DNA of 64,000 nt from Pseudomonas nunensis. GTDB taxonomy: Bacteria; Pseudomonadota; Gammaproteobacteria; Pseudomonadales; Pseudomonadaceae. The position numbers were made by a program, and so were the translations under genes. Below the pieces are notes generated by a model that was given only the letters and a program-made list of their open reading frames with translations, was not told the DNA's origin and searched no databases. The DNA lies in NCBI RefSeq assembly GCF_024296925.1, contig NZ_CP101125.1, positions 5,210,501 through 5,274,500 of the forward strand, given 5' to 3'. Within the stretch, counting starts at the first letter, position 1, and every line of letters starts with the position of its first letter. Shown piece after piece: positions 25,450 to 33,221 of this stretch.

Positions 25450-26429
25450 TGGCCGTCGTACTTACCGCCCGCGACCTGACCCGTCACTACGAAGTGTCCC
25501 GTGGCCTGTTCAAGGGCCATGCGACCGTCCGCGCCTTGAACGGCGTGTCGTTTGAACTGGAAGCCGGCAAAACCCTCGCTGTCGTTGGCGAATCGGGTTG
25601 CGGCAAATCCACCCTGGCCCGCGCCCTGACGCTGATCGAAGAGCCGTCCTCCGGTTCCTTGAAAATCGCCGGGCAAGAAGTCACCGGCGCCGACAAGGCC
25701 CAGCGCAAGCAACTGCGCAAAGACGTGCAGATGGTGTTCCAGAGCCCGTACGCCTCGTTGAACCCACGGCAGAAAGTCGGTGACCAGCTCGGCGAACCGC
25801 TGCTGATCAACACCAACCTGAGCGCGGCCGAACGTCGCGAGAAAGTCCAGGCGATGATGAAGCAGGTGGGCTTGCGTCCTGAGCACTACCAGCGTTATCC
25901 GCACATGTTCTCCGGCGGTCAGCGCCAGCGGATCGCCCTGGCTCGCGCGATGATGCTGCAACCGAAGGTGCTGGTGGCGGATGAACCGACCTCGGCGCTG
26001 GACGTGTCGATCCAGGCGCAGGTGCTGAACCTGTTCATGGATCTGCAGCAAGAGTTCAACACCGCCTACGTGTTCATCTCGCACAACCTGGCAGTGGTTC
26101 AACACGTCGCCGATGACGTGATGGTGATGTACCTCGGTCGCCCGGTGGAAATGGGCCCGAAGAACGACATCTACGAGCGTCCGCTGCACCCGTACACCCA
26201 GGCGTTGCTGTCGGCCACCCCGACCATTCACCCGGACCCGAACAAGCCGAAAATCAAGATTGTCGGCGAGTTGCCCAACCCGTTGAACCCGCCGTCGGGT
26301 TGCGCTTTCCACAAGCGTTGCCCGTACGCCACCGAGCGTTGCAGCACTGAAGAGCCGGCCCTGCGCCTGCTCGACAGTCGGCAGGTGGCTTGCCACTACG
26401 CCGAGCAGTTTCTCGACGGCGCGGCATAA
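25449..26429 (+). CDS. dppF: Dipeptide ABC transporter ATPase DppF
   Basis: A 326-residue ATPase, partner of DppD. Walker A is GESGCGKST, the signature FSGGQRQR and Walker B LVADEPTSALD. The extension keeps CAFHKRCPYATERC and CHYAEQ, the same four-cysteine spacing seen in DppD. It is the last gene of the dpp cluster, closed by an inverted REP pair and then a strong terminator at 26555-26605. Confidence 0.94.
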   Translation: MAVVLTARDLTRHYEVSRGLFKGHATVRALNGVSFELEAGKTLAVVGESGCGKSTLARALTLIEEPSSGSLKIAGQEVTGADKAQRKQLRKDVQMVFQSPYASLNPRQKVGDQLGEPLLINTNLSAAERREKVQAMMKQVGLRPEHYQRYPHMFSGGQRQRIALARAMMLQPKVLVADEPTSALDVSIQAQVLNLFMDLQQEFNTAYVFISHNLAVVQHVADDVMVMYLGRPVEMGPKNDIYERPLHPYTQALLSATPTIHPDPNKPKIKIVGELPNPLNPPSGCAFHKRCPYATERCSTEEPALRLLDSRQVACHYAEQFLDGAA

Positions 26430-26433
26430 AAAA

Positions 26434-26523
26434 TGTGGGAGCGGGCTTGCTCGCGAATGCGGTGTGTCATGCGACTGTGATGTCGACTGACACGGCCTCT
26501 TCGCGAGCAAGCCCGCTCCCACA
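26434..26523. repeat. Inverted REP pair after dppF
   Basis: TGTGGGAGCGGGCTTGCTCG begins four bases after the dppF stop. Its inverted copy ends at 26523, with about 40 bases between. Confidence 0.92.
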
Positions 26524-26554
26524 GGGACTGCGGTTGTTGCATTAGCCGTTGATC

Positions 26555-26605
26555 AAACCCCTTTTCCCGGACTGCGCATCAGTCCGGTAAAAGGGGTTTT
26601 CTTTT
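26555..26605 (+). terminator. Terminator of the dpp cluster
   Basis: AAACCCCTTTT and AAAAGGGGTTTT flank an inner stem CCGGACT/AGTCCGG, followed by CTTTTG. The A-tract before the stem allows it to serve the opposing small gene (26622-26876) as well. Confidence 0.9.
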
Positions 26606-26621
26606 GTCTGCGGTTTAGGCT

Positions 26622-26876
26622 TTACGTCTGGCTGTCGCCTTCATCGTCGTCGCTGTCAGGCTCGTCCGTCGTCGAGTCGTCATCGTCAGCGCTACCGCCC
26701 TGCCCCTGATCACCGGCCTCCGATTCAGACTTGGCGATCATCATCCCCGTGTGCACCGCTTGCCCACTGGACGCCTGCTCGCCATGCTCCGGGCATTCGG
26801 CCCACGCCGCCGACATACCCACGGACAGCATCACCAAAACCTTAAGCAACAGCACAATTCGTTGAAAAATGCTCAT
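26622..26876 (-). CDS. Small secreted acidic protein
   Basis: About 84 residues if started at MSIFQRIV (26876), or 88 from 26888. A signal peptide (IVLLLKVLVMLSVGMSAAWA) is followed by ECPEHGEQAS with a single cysteine, and a tail of about 30 residues dominated by Asp, Glu, Ser and Gly (SADDDDSTTDEPDSDDDEGD). I do not recognise a family. Acidic low-complexity tails can bind divalent cations, but no function is assigned. It converges on the dpp terminator. The next REP pair lies about 200 bases upstream of its start. Confidence 0.6.
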   Translation of the reverse strand: MSIFQRIVLLLKVLVMLSVGMSAAWAECPEHGEQASSGQAVHTGMMIAKSESEAGDQGQGGSADDDDSTTDEPDSDDDEGDSQT

Positions 26877-27074
26877 AGCCGATTCCATCCCTTCTAAGGT
26901 GCAGCATGGGTGCCTGACGGCGCATGACCCGATTGCCGTGGCGCTGACTGAAATCTAGTTCCGATCGGCAGGGTTCACCAGATAGGACGCTAACGAAGGG
27001 CGGGAATTGCCGTGAATGGGCAGATTGGTTTGGAATAAGGTCTATACCCAAACCCGATAAAAACACCGACCCCC

Positions 27075-27164
27075 TGTGGGAGCGGGCTTGCTCGCGAAGG
27101 CGGTGGATCAGTCAACATCATTGCTGAATGACACACCGCCTTCGCGAGCAAGCCCGCTCCCACA
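27075..27164. repeat. Inverted REP pair
   Basis: The standard pair, CTGTGGGAGCGGGCTTGCTC and its inverse, with about 40 bases between, in the 373-base gap between the small acidic gene and prfC. The part 26877-27074 presumably holds the promoter of the acidic gene; nothing else is seen. Confidence 0.92.
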
Positions 27165-27197
27165 AGGGGATTTGCTTTGTCAGGGGAATCGGGGCAA

Positions 27198-27231
27198 TAA
27201 AAAACCCCGCAGCTTTCGCAACGGGGTTTTT
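27198..27231 (-). terminator. Terminator of prfC
   Basis: AAAACCCCG and CGGGGTTTT form the stem around GCAGCTTTCGCAA-type loop; on the minus strand TTTTTTATT follows. It is 19 bases past the prfC stop. Confidence 0.88.
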
Positions 27232-27249
27232 GGTGTAGCCAATCAGCGC

Positions 27250-28833
27250 TTAGTGATGTTCACGCGTCGCACGGAATTTCACGTCCGGCCAGCGCTCTTC
27301 CATCAGCGCCAGGTTAACCCGGGTCGGCGCCAGGTAAGTCAGGTGACCGCCGCCGTCGATGGCGAGGTTTTCCACTGCCTTGACCTTGAACTCTTCGAGC
27401 TTCTTCTTATCGTCGCAATCGATCCAGCGCGCGGAGTACACGGTGATCGGCTCGTAGGAGCATTCGACCTTGTATTCCTCTTTCAAGCGGCTGGCGACCA
27501 CATCGAACTGCAGCACACCGACGGCGCCGAGGATGATGTCGTTGCTGCGTTCGGGGAAGAACACTTGCGTTGCGCCCTCTTCCGCCAATTGCTGCAAGCC
27601 CTGGCGCAGTTGCTTGGATTTCAGCGGATCACGCAGACGCACGCGGCGGAACAGTTCCGGGGCGAAGTGCGGAATGCCGGTAAACCCGAGCACTTCGCCT
27701 TCGGTGAAGGTGTCGCCGATCTGGATGGTGCCGTGGTTGTGCAGGCCGATGATGTCGCCGGCAAACGCTTCTTCCAGTTGCTCACGCTCGGAGGAGAAGA
27801 ACGTCAGCGCATCGCCGATCCGCACGTCTTTGCCGGTGCGCACGTGGCGCATCTTCATGCCTTTTTCGTACTTGCCGGAGCAGATACGCATGAAGGCGAT
27901 GCGGTCGCGGTGTTTCGGGTCCATGTTCGCCTGGATCTTGAACACGAAACCGGCGAATTTCTCTTCGACTGGCTCAACGGTGCGCTCATTGGCAACACGG
28001 GCCAGCGGTTTCGGCGCCCAGTTGACCACGGCGTCGAGCACGTGATCGACACCGAAGTTACCCAAAGCAGTCCCGAAGAACACCGGGGTCAGTTGGCCGT
28101 CGAGGAATTCCTGTTGATTGAATTCGTGACAGGCGCCCTGCACCAGTTCCAGCTGATCGACAAAACGGTCGTACTCGTCGCCCAAATGCGCGCGGGCTTC
28201 ATCGGAGTCGAGCTTCTCGATGATTTTCACATCGGTGCGCTCATGGCCGTGACCGGCGGTGTACACGATGATGTAGTCGTCGGCGAGGTGATACACGCCC
28301 TTGAAGTCGCGGTAGCAACCGATCGGCCAGGTGATCGGCGCAGCCTTGATCTTCAGGACCGCTTCGATTTCGTCGAGCAGTTCGATCGGGTCGCGGATGT
28401 CACGGTCGAGTTTGTTGATGAAGCTGACAATCGGCGTGTCACGCAGACGGCAAACGTCCATCAGCGCGATGGTCCGAGGCTCAACACCCTTACCGCCGTC
28501 GAGGACCATCAAGGCTGAGTCCACTGCCGTCAGGGTGCGGTAGGTATCTTCGGAGAAGTCTTCGTGGCCCGGGGTGTCGAGCAGGTTGATCATGTGATCG
28601 CGATACGGGAACTGCATGACCGACGTGGTAATCGAGATACCACGCTGCTTTTCCATTTCCATCCAGTCGGAGGTGGCATGGCGGTCGGACTTGCGGGATT
28701 TCACCGTGCCCGCAATCGCAATCGCCTTGCCCATCAGCAAGAGCTTCTCGGTGATGGTGGTTTTACCGGCATCGGGGTGGGAAATAATGGCGAAAGTGCG
28801 GCGTTTCGCGACTTCGGCGGCCTGTTTGGTCAT
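27250..28833 (-). CDS. prfC: Peptide chain release factor 3
   Basis: A 527-residue translational GTPase that recycles RF1/RF2 from terminating ribosomes. SHPDAGKTT (about 18-26) is the P-loop, DTPGHEDFS (about 87-95) the switch II motif and NKLD (about 141-144) the base-recognition motif. Length equals that of well-studied RF3. It is transcribed alone, with a terminator on one side and an intergenic repeat on the other. The N-terminal [16 protein letters not shown] matches homologues, so the start at 28833 is secure. Confidence 0.97.
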   Translation of the reverse strand: MTKQAAEVAKRRTFAIISHPDAGKTTITEKLLLMGKAIAIAGTVKSRKSDRHATSDWMEMEKQRGISITTSVMQFPYRDHMINLLDTPGHEDFSEDTYRTLTAVDSALMVLDGGKGVEPRTIALMDVCRLRDTPIVSFINKLDRDIRDPIELLDEIEAVLKIKAAPITWPIGCYRDFKGVYHLADDYIIVYTAGHGHERTDVKIIEKLDSDEARAHLGDEYDRFVDQLELVQGACHEFNQQEFLDGQLTPVFFGTALGNFGVDHVLDAVVNWAPKPLARVANERTVEPVEEKFAGFVFKIQANMDPKHRDRIAFMRICSGKYEKGMKMRHVRTGKDVRIGDALTFFSSEREQLEEAFAGDIIGLHNHGTIQIGDTFTEGEVLGFTGIPHFAPELFRRVRLRDPLKSKQLRQGLQQLAEEGATQVFFPERSNDIILGAVGVLQFDVVASRLKEEYKVECSYEPITVYSARWIDCDDKKKLEEFKVKAVENLAIDGGGHLTYLAPTRVNLALMEERWPDVKFRATREHH

Positions 28834-28911
28834 GGGAAATCGCCTGGCAGGTGATTCAAAAAAGGGCGGCGAGTATAGCCCAAAACGTTACCTCCGAACC
28901 ACCGTTCGCCC

Positions 28912-29057
28912 TGTAGCAGCTGCCGAGCCTGCGAGGCTGCGTTCGGCGACGAAGTCGTCGTAAAACCAGACGCACGGTGTATCAGGCAGACCGCGACAGG
29001 TGACTCTACGACGACTTCGTCGCCGGACGCAGCCTCGCGAGCTCGACAGCTGCTACA
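28912..29057. repeat. Inverted repeat (GTAGCAGCTG family)
   Basis: TGTAGCAGCTGCCGAG... is mirrored by CTCGACAGCTGCTACA, with inner arms CGACGAAGTCGTCGT and ACGACGACTTCGTCG. It occupies much of the 490-base gap between the divergent prfC and osmoprotectant genes. The rest of the gap (29058-29323) carries the palindromes listed separately and no gene. Confidence 0.85.
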
Positions 29058-29100
29058 TCGGGTAATCGAGATCAAAGGTGGCTAAATGCTGTTAATTATG

Positions 29101-29128
29101 GAACCTTTTAAAAGGTGGAGGCGTCCAC
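29101..29128. promoter_or_regulatory. Two adjacent palindromes upstream of the osmoprotectant operon
   Basis: ACCTTTTAAAAGGT (29103-29116) is a perfect 14-bp palindrome, directly joined to GTGGA-GGCG-TCCAC (29115-29128). They lie about 200 bases before the first gene, in an AT-rich patch. They could be a regulator site. GAACCT-N16-GTCCA also loosely resembles an ECF sigma promoter, but the -10 match is poor. Confidence 0.4.
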
Positions 29129-29323
29129 TCCCCTGTTACAGCTCTCGTAGCAGGGTTTGCAAAACCTGCAAGTTAGCCTGACGAGGCTGCGCTTATGGCT
29201 CGATCTCATGCGGTTGCACCAGCATGAAGAGCTGCTTCTCGCGAACGTTGATATCCCGGCAGCCAGGAATGGTATTGCCACACGGGACTGCGTTCGCCGA
29301 CAAAGAAAAAAAGGAGTCCGCCT

Positions 29324-30040
29324 GTGGCTATTCGCTATGGCAAGGGGCTTATTGGAGGTGCGGTTGTCGTCGCACTCCTGGCCCTGCTGGTCCACTGGAT
29401 TGGCATCAACACGATCGAACATTACCGCGACGATTTGTTGTTTTACCTGCAAGCTCACTTGATTCTCGTCCTTGTTTCCATGCTGGCCGCCCTCGTAGTG
29501 GGCATCCCTGCCGGTATCTTCCTCAGCCGCCCGACCATGGTGGGCCGCGCTGAACGCTTCATGCAGATATTCAACATCGGCAACACCGTGCCGCCTCTCG
29601 CCGTACTGGCCATCGCCTTGGGGATTCTGGGCATCGGCAGCGGCCCCGCGATCTTCGCCCTGTTCCTTGCCTCGCTGTTGCCGATCGTGCGCAACACCTA
29701 TGAAGGCCTGAAAAACGTCCAGGGTTCGCTGAAGGAAGCGGCGGTCGGCATCGGCATGACCCCGACGCAAGTGCTGTGGCGGGTCGAACTGCCGAACGCT
29801 GTGCCGATCATCATCGGTGGCGTGCGCGTGGCCCTGGCGATCAACGTCGGTACAGCACCGCTGGCGTTCCTGATCGGCGCCAACAGCCTGGGCAGCCTGA
29901 TTTTCCCTGGCATCGCCCTGAACAATCAGCCGCAACTGCTGCTCGGCGCGGCTTGCACCGCCCTGCTGGCCTTGCTGCTCGACGGCCTGGTGACACTCGC
30001 CAGCCGCCTCTGGCTCGAACGCGGCCTACGCCCGTCTTAA
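29324..30040 (+). CDS. Osmoprotectant ABC transporter permease (first)
   Basis: A 238-residue permease of the OpuB/OpuC/YehW type for glycine betaine, choline or related compounds. It has about five hydrophobic segments, and the EAA-like coupling loop reads KEAAVGIGMTPTQVLWRVEL. The GTG start at 29324 is supported by AAGGAG eight bases upstream. It is the first gene of permease-binding protein-permease-ATPase, an order different from the opuC operon I know from P. aeruginosa (ATPase first). Confidence 0.88.
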   Translation: MAIRYGKGLIGGAVVVALLALLVHWIGINTIEHYRDDLLFYLQAHLILVLVSMLAALVVGIPAGIFLSRPTMVGRAERFMQIFNIGNTVPPLAVLAIALGILGIGSGPAIFALFLASLLPIVRNTYEGLKNVQGSLKEAAVGIGMTPTQVLWRVELPNAVPIIIGGVRVALAINVGTAPLAFLIGANSLGSLIFPGIALNNQPQLLLGAACTALLALLLDGLVTLASRLWLERGLRPS

Positions 30041-30060
30041 GCCTCGGCAAAGGAATAATC

Positions 30061-30954
30061 ATGAAGAAATTAAGCTTTCTAATAGGCTGCGTTCTGCTGT
30101 TCTCGGGAATCGCCCAAGCCGCTGAAAAACCGGTGATCCGCATCGGCGCCCGGGTGTTCACCGAACAAACCCTGCTCGCCGAAATCACGTCCCAGTACCT
30201 GCGCACCAAGGGTTACGACACCCAAGTGACCGGCGGTCTGGGCAGCAACCTCGCCCGCAGCGCCCACGAAAGTGGCCAGCTGGATTTGATGTGGGAATAC
30301 ACCGGCGTGTCGCTGGTGGCTTACAACCACGTCACTGACAAGCTCGACAGCGCTCAGTCCTACGCCCGGGTGAAAGAACTCGACGCGAAAAAAGGCCTGG
30401 TCTGGCTCACGCCGTCGAAATTCAGCAACACCTACGCCCTGGCCCTGCCGGAAACCACCGCGAAGGCTTATCCGCAGATCAACACCATCAGCGAGCTGAA
30501 CACGGTGATGCAGGCTGAGGCGAAGACTAATCACCTGGTCGCGCTGGACACCGAGTTCGCCAACCGTTCCGACGGTCTGGACGGCATGGTCGATCTCTAC
30601 GGTATGAACCTGACCCGCAAGAACATCCGGCAGATGGATGCTGGCCTGGTCTACACCGCGCTGCGTAATGGCCAGGTGTTTGCCGGTCTGGTGTACACCA
30701 CCGACGGTCGCTTGAACGCTTTCAAACTCAAGCTGCTCGAAGACGACAAGCATTACTTCCCGGACTACACCGCAGCCCCGGTCGTGCGTCAGGTTTACCT
30801 CGACGCCCATCCCAAGCTTGCCGAAGAACTCAAGCCACTGGCTGAACTGTTCGACGACGCGACCATGCGCCAGCTCAATGCGCGGGTCGATGTCGATCAC
30901 GAAAGCCCTTCATCCGTTGCCGCAGATTTCCTGCGCCAGCATCCACTGAACTGA
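30061..30954 (+). CDS. Osmoprotectant-binding periplasmic protein (OsmF/OpuCC-like)
   Basis: A 297-residue binding protein with signal peptide MKKLSFLIGCVLLFSGIAQA. The mature part opens with KPVIRIGARVFTEQTLLAEI and includes GGLGSNLARSAHESGQLDLM and WEYTGVSLVAYN, the core of type-II osmoprotectant-binding (OpuAC) domains, where Tyr and Trp residues cage the trimethylammonium group. There is no lipobox cysteine, so it is a soluble periplasmic form. It sits between the two permease genes. Ligand identity among betaine, choline, carnitine or others cannot be read from sequence. Confidence 0.88.
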   Translation: MKKLSFLIGCVLLFSGIAQAAEKPVIRIGARVFTEQTLLAEITSQYLRTKGYDTQVTGGLGSNLARSAHESGQLDLMWEYTGVSLVAYNHVTDKLDSAQSYARVKELDAKKGLVWLTPSKFSNTYALALPETTAKAYPQINTISELNTVMQAEAKTNHLVALDTEFANRSDGLDGMVDLYGMNLTRKNIRQMDAGLVYTALRNGQVFAGLVYTTDGRLNAFKLKLLEDDKHYFPDYTAAPVVRQVYLDAHPKLAEELKPLAELFDDATMRQLNARVDVDHESPSSVAADFLRQHPLN

Positions 30955-30963
30955 GGAGAAGAC

Positions 30964-31617
30964 ATGGAATTTCTGAACGCCTTTTCCCATCTCGATTGGC
31001 CGCTGGTGCTGCACCTGACCTTGCAGCACATCACCCTGGTCGGCATCGCGGTGACGCTGGCGATCCTTGTTGGCGTGCCGCTGGGCGTGCTGATGACGCG
31101 CTTCCCGACGCTCGCCGGCCCCTTGCAAGCCAGCGCCACAGTGCTGCTGACCGTGCCGTCGATTGCGCTGTTCGGCCTGCTGCTGCCGTTCTACTCCAAA
31201 TTCGGCCAGGGCCTGGGCCCGATGCCAGCGATCACCGCAGTGTTTCTGTATTCGCTGCTGCCGATCATGCGTAACACCTACCTGGCGCTGACCGGCGTCG
31301 AACCCGGCATTCGCGAAGCCGCCCGCGGTATCGGCATGACCTTCGGCCAGCGCCTGCGCATGGTTGAACTGCCAATCGCCGTGCCGGTGATCCTCGCCGG
31401 CGTACGCACCGCCGTGGTCATGAACATTGGTGTCATGACCATCGCCGCGACCATCGGTGCCGGTGGCCTCGGTGTACTTATTCTCGCTTCAATCAGCCGC
31501 AGCGACATGTCGATGCTGATCGTCGGCGCCGTGCTGGTCAGTCTCCTGGCCATCTTCGCCGACCTGCTTCTGCAATGGCTGCAACGCACGCTGACTCCAA
31601 AAGGACTGCTCAAATGA
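30964..31617 (+). CDS. Osmoprotectant ABC transporter permease (second)
   Basis: A 217-residue permease that pairs with the first. Helices cover most of the protein, and the EAA loop is REAARGIGMTFGQRLRMVEL. AGGAGA precedes ATG 30964. Its TGA overlaps the ATPase ATG as ATGA (31614-31617), so translation is coupled. The last 40 residues are hydrophobic and end QWLQRTLTPKGLLK. Confidence 0.9.
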   Translation: MEFLNAFSHLDWPLVLHLTLQHITLVGIAVTLAILVGVPLGVLMTRFPTLAGPLQASATVLLTVPSIALFGLLLPFYSKFGQGLGPMPAITAVFLYSLLPIMRNTYLALTGVEPGIREAARGIGMTFGQRLRMVELPIAVPVILAGVRTAVVMNIGVMTIAATIGAGGLGVLILASISRSDMSMLIVGAVLVSLLAIFADLLLQWLQRTLTPKGLLK

Positions 31618-32771
31618 TCGAACTTCAAAACCTCAGCAAGACCTTCCAAAGCAACGGCAAAGATGTGAAAGCCGTGGACTCGGTAAGCCTGACCGTCAAT
31701 GAAGGCGAAATCTGTGTGTTCCTCGGGCCATCGGGTTGCGGCAAAAGCACCACGCTGAAGATGATCAACCGCCTGATCAAGCCGACCTCCGGCAAGATCC
31801 TGATCAACGGCGAAGACACCACCGACCTCGACGCCGTGACCCTGCGTCGCAACATCGGTTATGTGATCCAGCAGATCGGTCTGTTCCCGAACATGACCAT
31901 CGAAGAAAACATCACCATCGTTCCGCGCCTGCTCGGCTGGCACAAACAGAAATGCCACGACCGTGCCCGCGAGTTGATGAGCATGATCAAGCTCGAACCC
32001 AAGCAATACCTGAATCGCTACCCGCGTGAATTGTCCGGTGGTCAGCAGCAGCGGATCGGCGTGATTCGCGCACTGGCGGCAGATGCACCGCTGTTGTTGA
32101 TGGATGAACCGTTCGGTGCGGTCGATCCGATCAACCGCGAGATGATCCAGAACGAGTTCTTCGAAATGCAGCGCGCGCTGAACAAGACCGTGATCATGGT
32201 CAGCCACGACATCGACGAAGCCATCAAGCTGGGCGACAAGATTGCGATATTCCGCGCCGGCAAGCTGTTGCAGATCGATCACCCGGACACCCTGCTCGCG
32301 CACCCGGCGGACGACTTTGTCAGCAACTTCGTCGGCCAGGACAGCACGCTCAAGCGTCTGTTGCTGGTTAAAGCCGAAGACGCGGCGGACAACGCGCCGT
32401 CGGTGAGCCCGGAAACCCCAGTGGCTGAAGCCCTGGAGTTGATGGACGAACTCGACCGTCGTTATGTGGTGGTCACGGACGGTGAGAACAAGGCGCTCGG
32501 TTATGTACGCCGTCGCGACTTGCACCGTCAGACCGGGACTTGCGCGCAATACCTGCGCGAGTTCAACGCCACCGCGGCGTTCGACGAGCATTTGCGCATC
32601 CTGCTGTCGCGCATGTACGAGTTCAACCGCTCGTGGCTGCCGGTGATGGATGCCGAGCGGGTATTCCTCGGTGAAGTGACCCAGGAATCGATTGCCGAGT
32701 ACCTGAGCTCCGGCAAGTCCCGTGGCGGCAAGACCAGCATTGTTTCGCCAGCCGAGACTGCGTTGGCCTGA
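31614..32771 (+). CDS. Osmoprotectant ABC transporter ATPase with CBS domains
   Basis: A 385-residue ATPase of the ProV/OpuCA class. GPSGCGKSTT (about 39-48) is Walker A, LSGGQQQR the signature and LLMDEPFGAVD Walker B. A C-terminal extension of about 130 residues (from about 255) has the CBS-pair pattern, with VAEALELMDELDRRYVVVTD; in OpuA-type systems CBS domains sense ionic strength and gate transport. It closes the four-gene operon; an inverted REP pair follows within ten bases. I start it at MIELQNLSKTF (31614). Confidence 0.92.
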   Translation: MIELQNLSKTFQSNGKDVKAVDSVSLTVNEGEICVFLGPSGCGKSTTLKMINRLIKPTSGKILINGEDTTDLDAVTLRRNIGYVIQQIGLFPNMTIEENITIVPRLLGWHKQKCHDRARELMSMIKLEPKQYLNRYPRELSGGQQQRIGVIRALAADAPLLLMDEPFGAVDPINREMIQNEFFEMQRALNKTVIMVSHDIDEAIKLGDKIAIFRAGKLLQIDHPDTLLAHPADDFVSNFVGQDSTLKRLLLVKAEDAADNAPSVSPETPVAEALELMDELDRRYVVVTDGENKALGYVRRRDLHRQTGTCAQYLREFNATAAFDEHLRILLSRMYEFNRSWLPVMDAERVFLGEVTQESIAEYLSSGKSRGGKTSIVSPAETALA

Positions 32772-32776
32772 CCGAC

Positions 32777-32857
32777 GCCTTCGCGAGCAAGCCCGCTCCC
32801 ACATTGGATTTGTGTAGCAACACATATCCCCTGTGGGAGCGGGCTTGCTCGCGAATG
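32777..32857. repeat. Inverted REP pair
   Basis: CCTTCGCGAGCAAGCCCGCT runs to 32803 and its inverse starts at 32832. It is the tail-in orientation of the pair, starting five bases after the ATPase stop. The remaining part of the 450-base gap is covered by the speC leader entries. Confidence 0.92.
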
Positions 32858-32990
32858 AAGGCAACACAATTCCCCCTGAAGCCCGGCAAATATCCCTGTC
32901 AGGGGAACATCACACTGTCATGCAGGTCGGTTACATCAGTAGCTGTCAGGGACCGCACGACGGAAGCGTGCAAAAACGCGACATTTTTTG

Positions 32991-33019
32991 TTGATCTCAA
33001 GCCCCTCACGCCCTAAAGT
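32991..33019 (+). promoter_or_regulatory. Candidate sigma-70 promoter of the speC leader
   Basis: TTGATC (32991-32996), a 17-bp spacer and TAAAGT (33014-33019). Spacing is ideal and both hexamers are fair. Transcription would begin near 33026, about 196 bases before speC. Confidence 0.6.
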
Positions 33020-33025
33020 TCGCGC

Positions 33026-33117
33026 CGAACGTCCATGCTGGAAACGATCCATCCGGCTCAAGTACTGACGACGAGACAGCAAGGCCAAGGGAAGCACCAT
33101 TTCCCATGGCCTTTTTG
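33026..33117 (+). ncRNA. Candidate small RNA or attenuated leader upstream of speC
   Basis: A promoter at 32991-33019 and a strong rho-independent terminator at 33082-33117 (AAGGCC-A-AGGGAA, loop, TTTCCC-AT-GGCCTT, then TTTTT) bound a transcript of about 92 nt. No reading frame of note lies inside. It is either a free small RNA or the terminated 5' leader of speC. I do not recognise a known family. The 5' end is estimated from the promoter. Confidence 0.5.
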
Positions 33118-33128
33118 CTTTCGGCGAC

Positions 33129-33194
33129 ATGCCTTGGGAAGTAGGCGAACCAAAGTGGGGATACGGAGGACGTTCATTTGCGCCCATTGATTAA
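33129..33194 (+). CDS. Possible 21-residue leader ORF before speC
   Basis: ATG at 33129 opens a frame beginning MPWEVGEPKWGYGG and ending with FAPID and TAA at 33192-33194, 27 bases before the speC ATG. It lies between the leader terminator hairpin and speC. The upstream ribosome site is poor (CGGCGAC). It is listed because leader peptides control ornithine decarboxylase in enteric bacteria (SpeFL of speF), but length and sequence are unrelated and coding is unproven. Confidence 0.25.
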   Translation: MPWEVGEPKWGYGGRSFAPID

Positions 33195-33221
33195 TTTAGT
33201 TTGCCAGTAGGAGATCCCAGC

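Noticed and set aside
29108..29935. 275-codon minus-strand frame opposite the first osmoprotectant permease
   Set aside because: Shadow of a clear permease; composition rich in Gln, His and Arg, no ribosome site.
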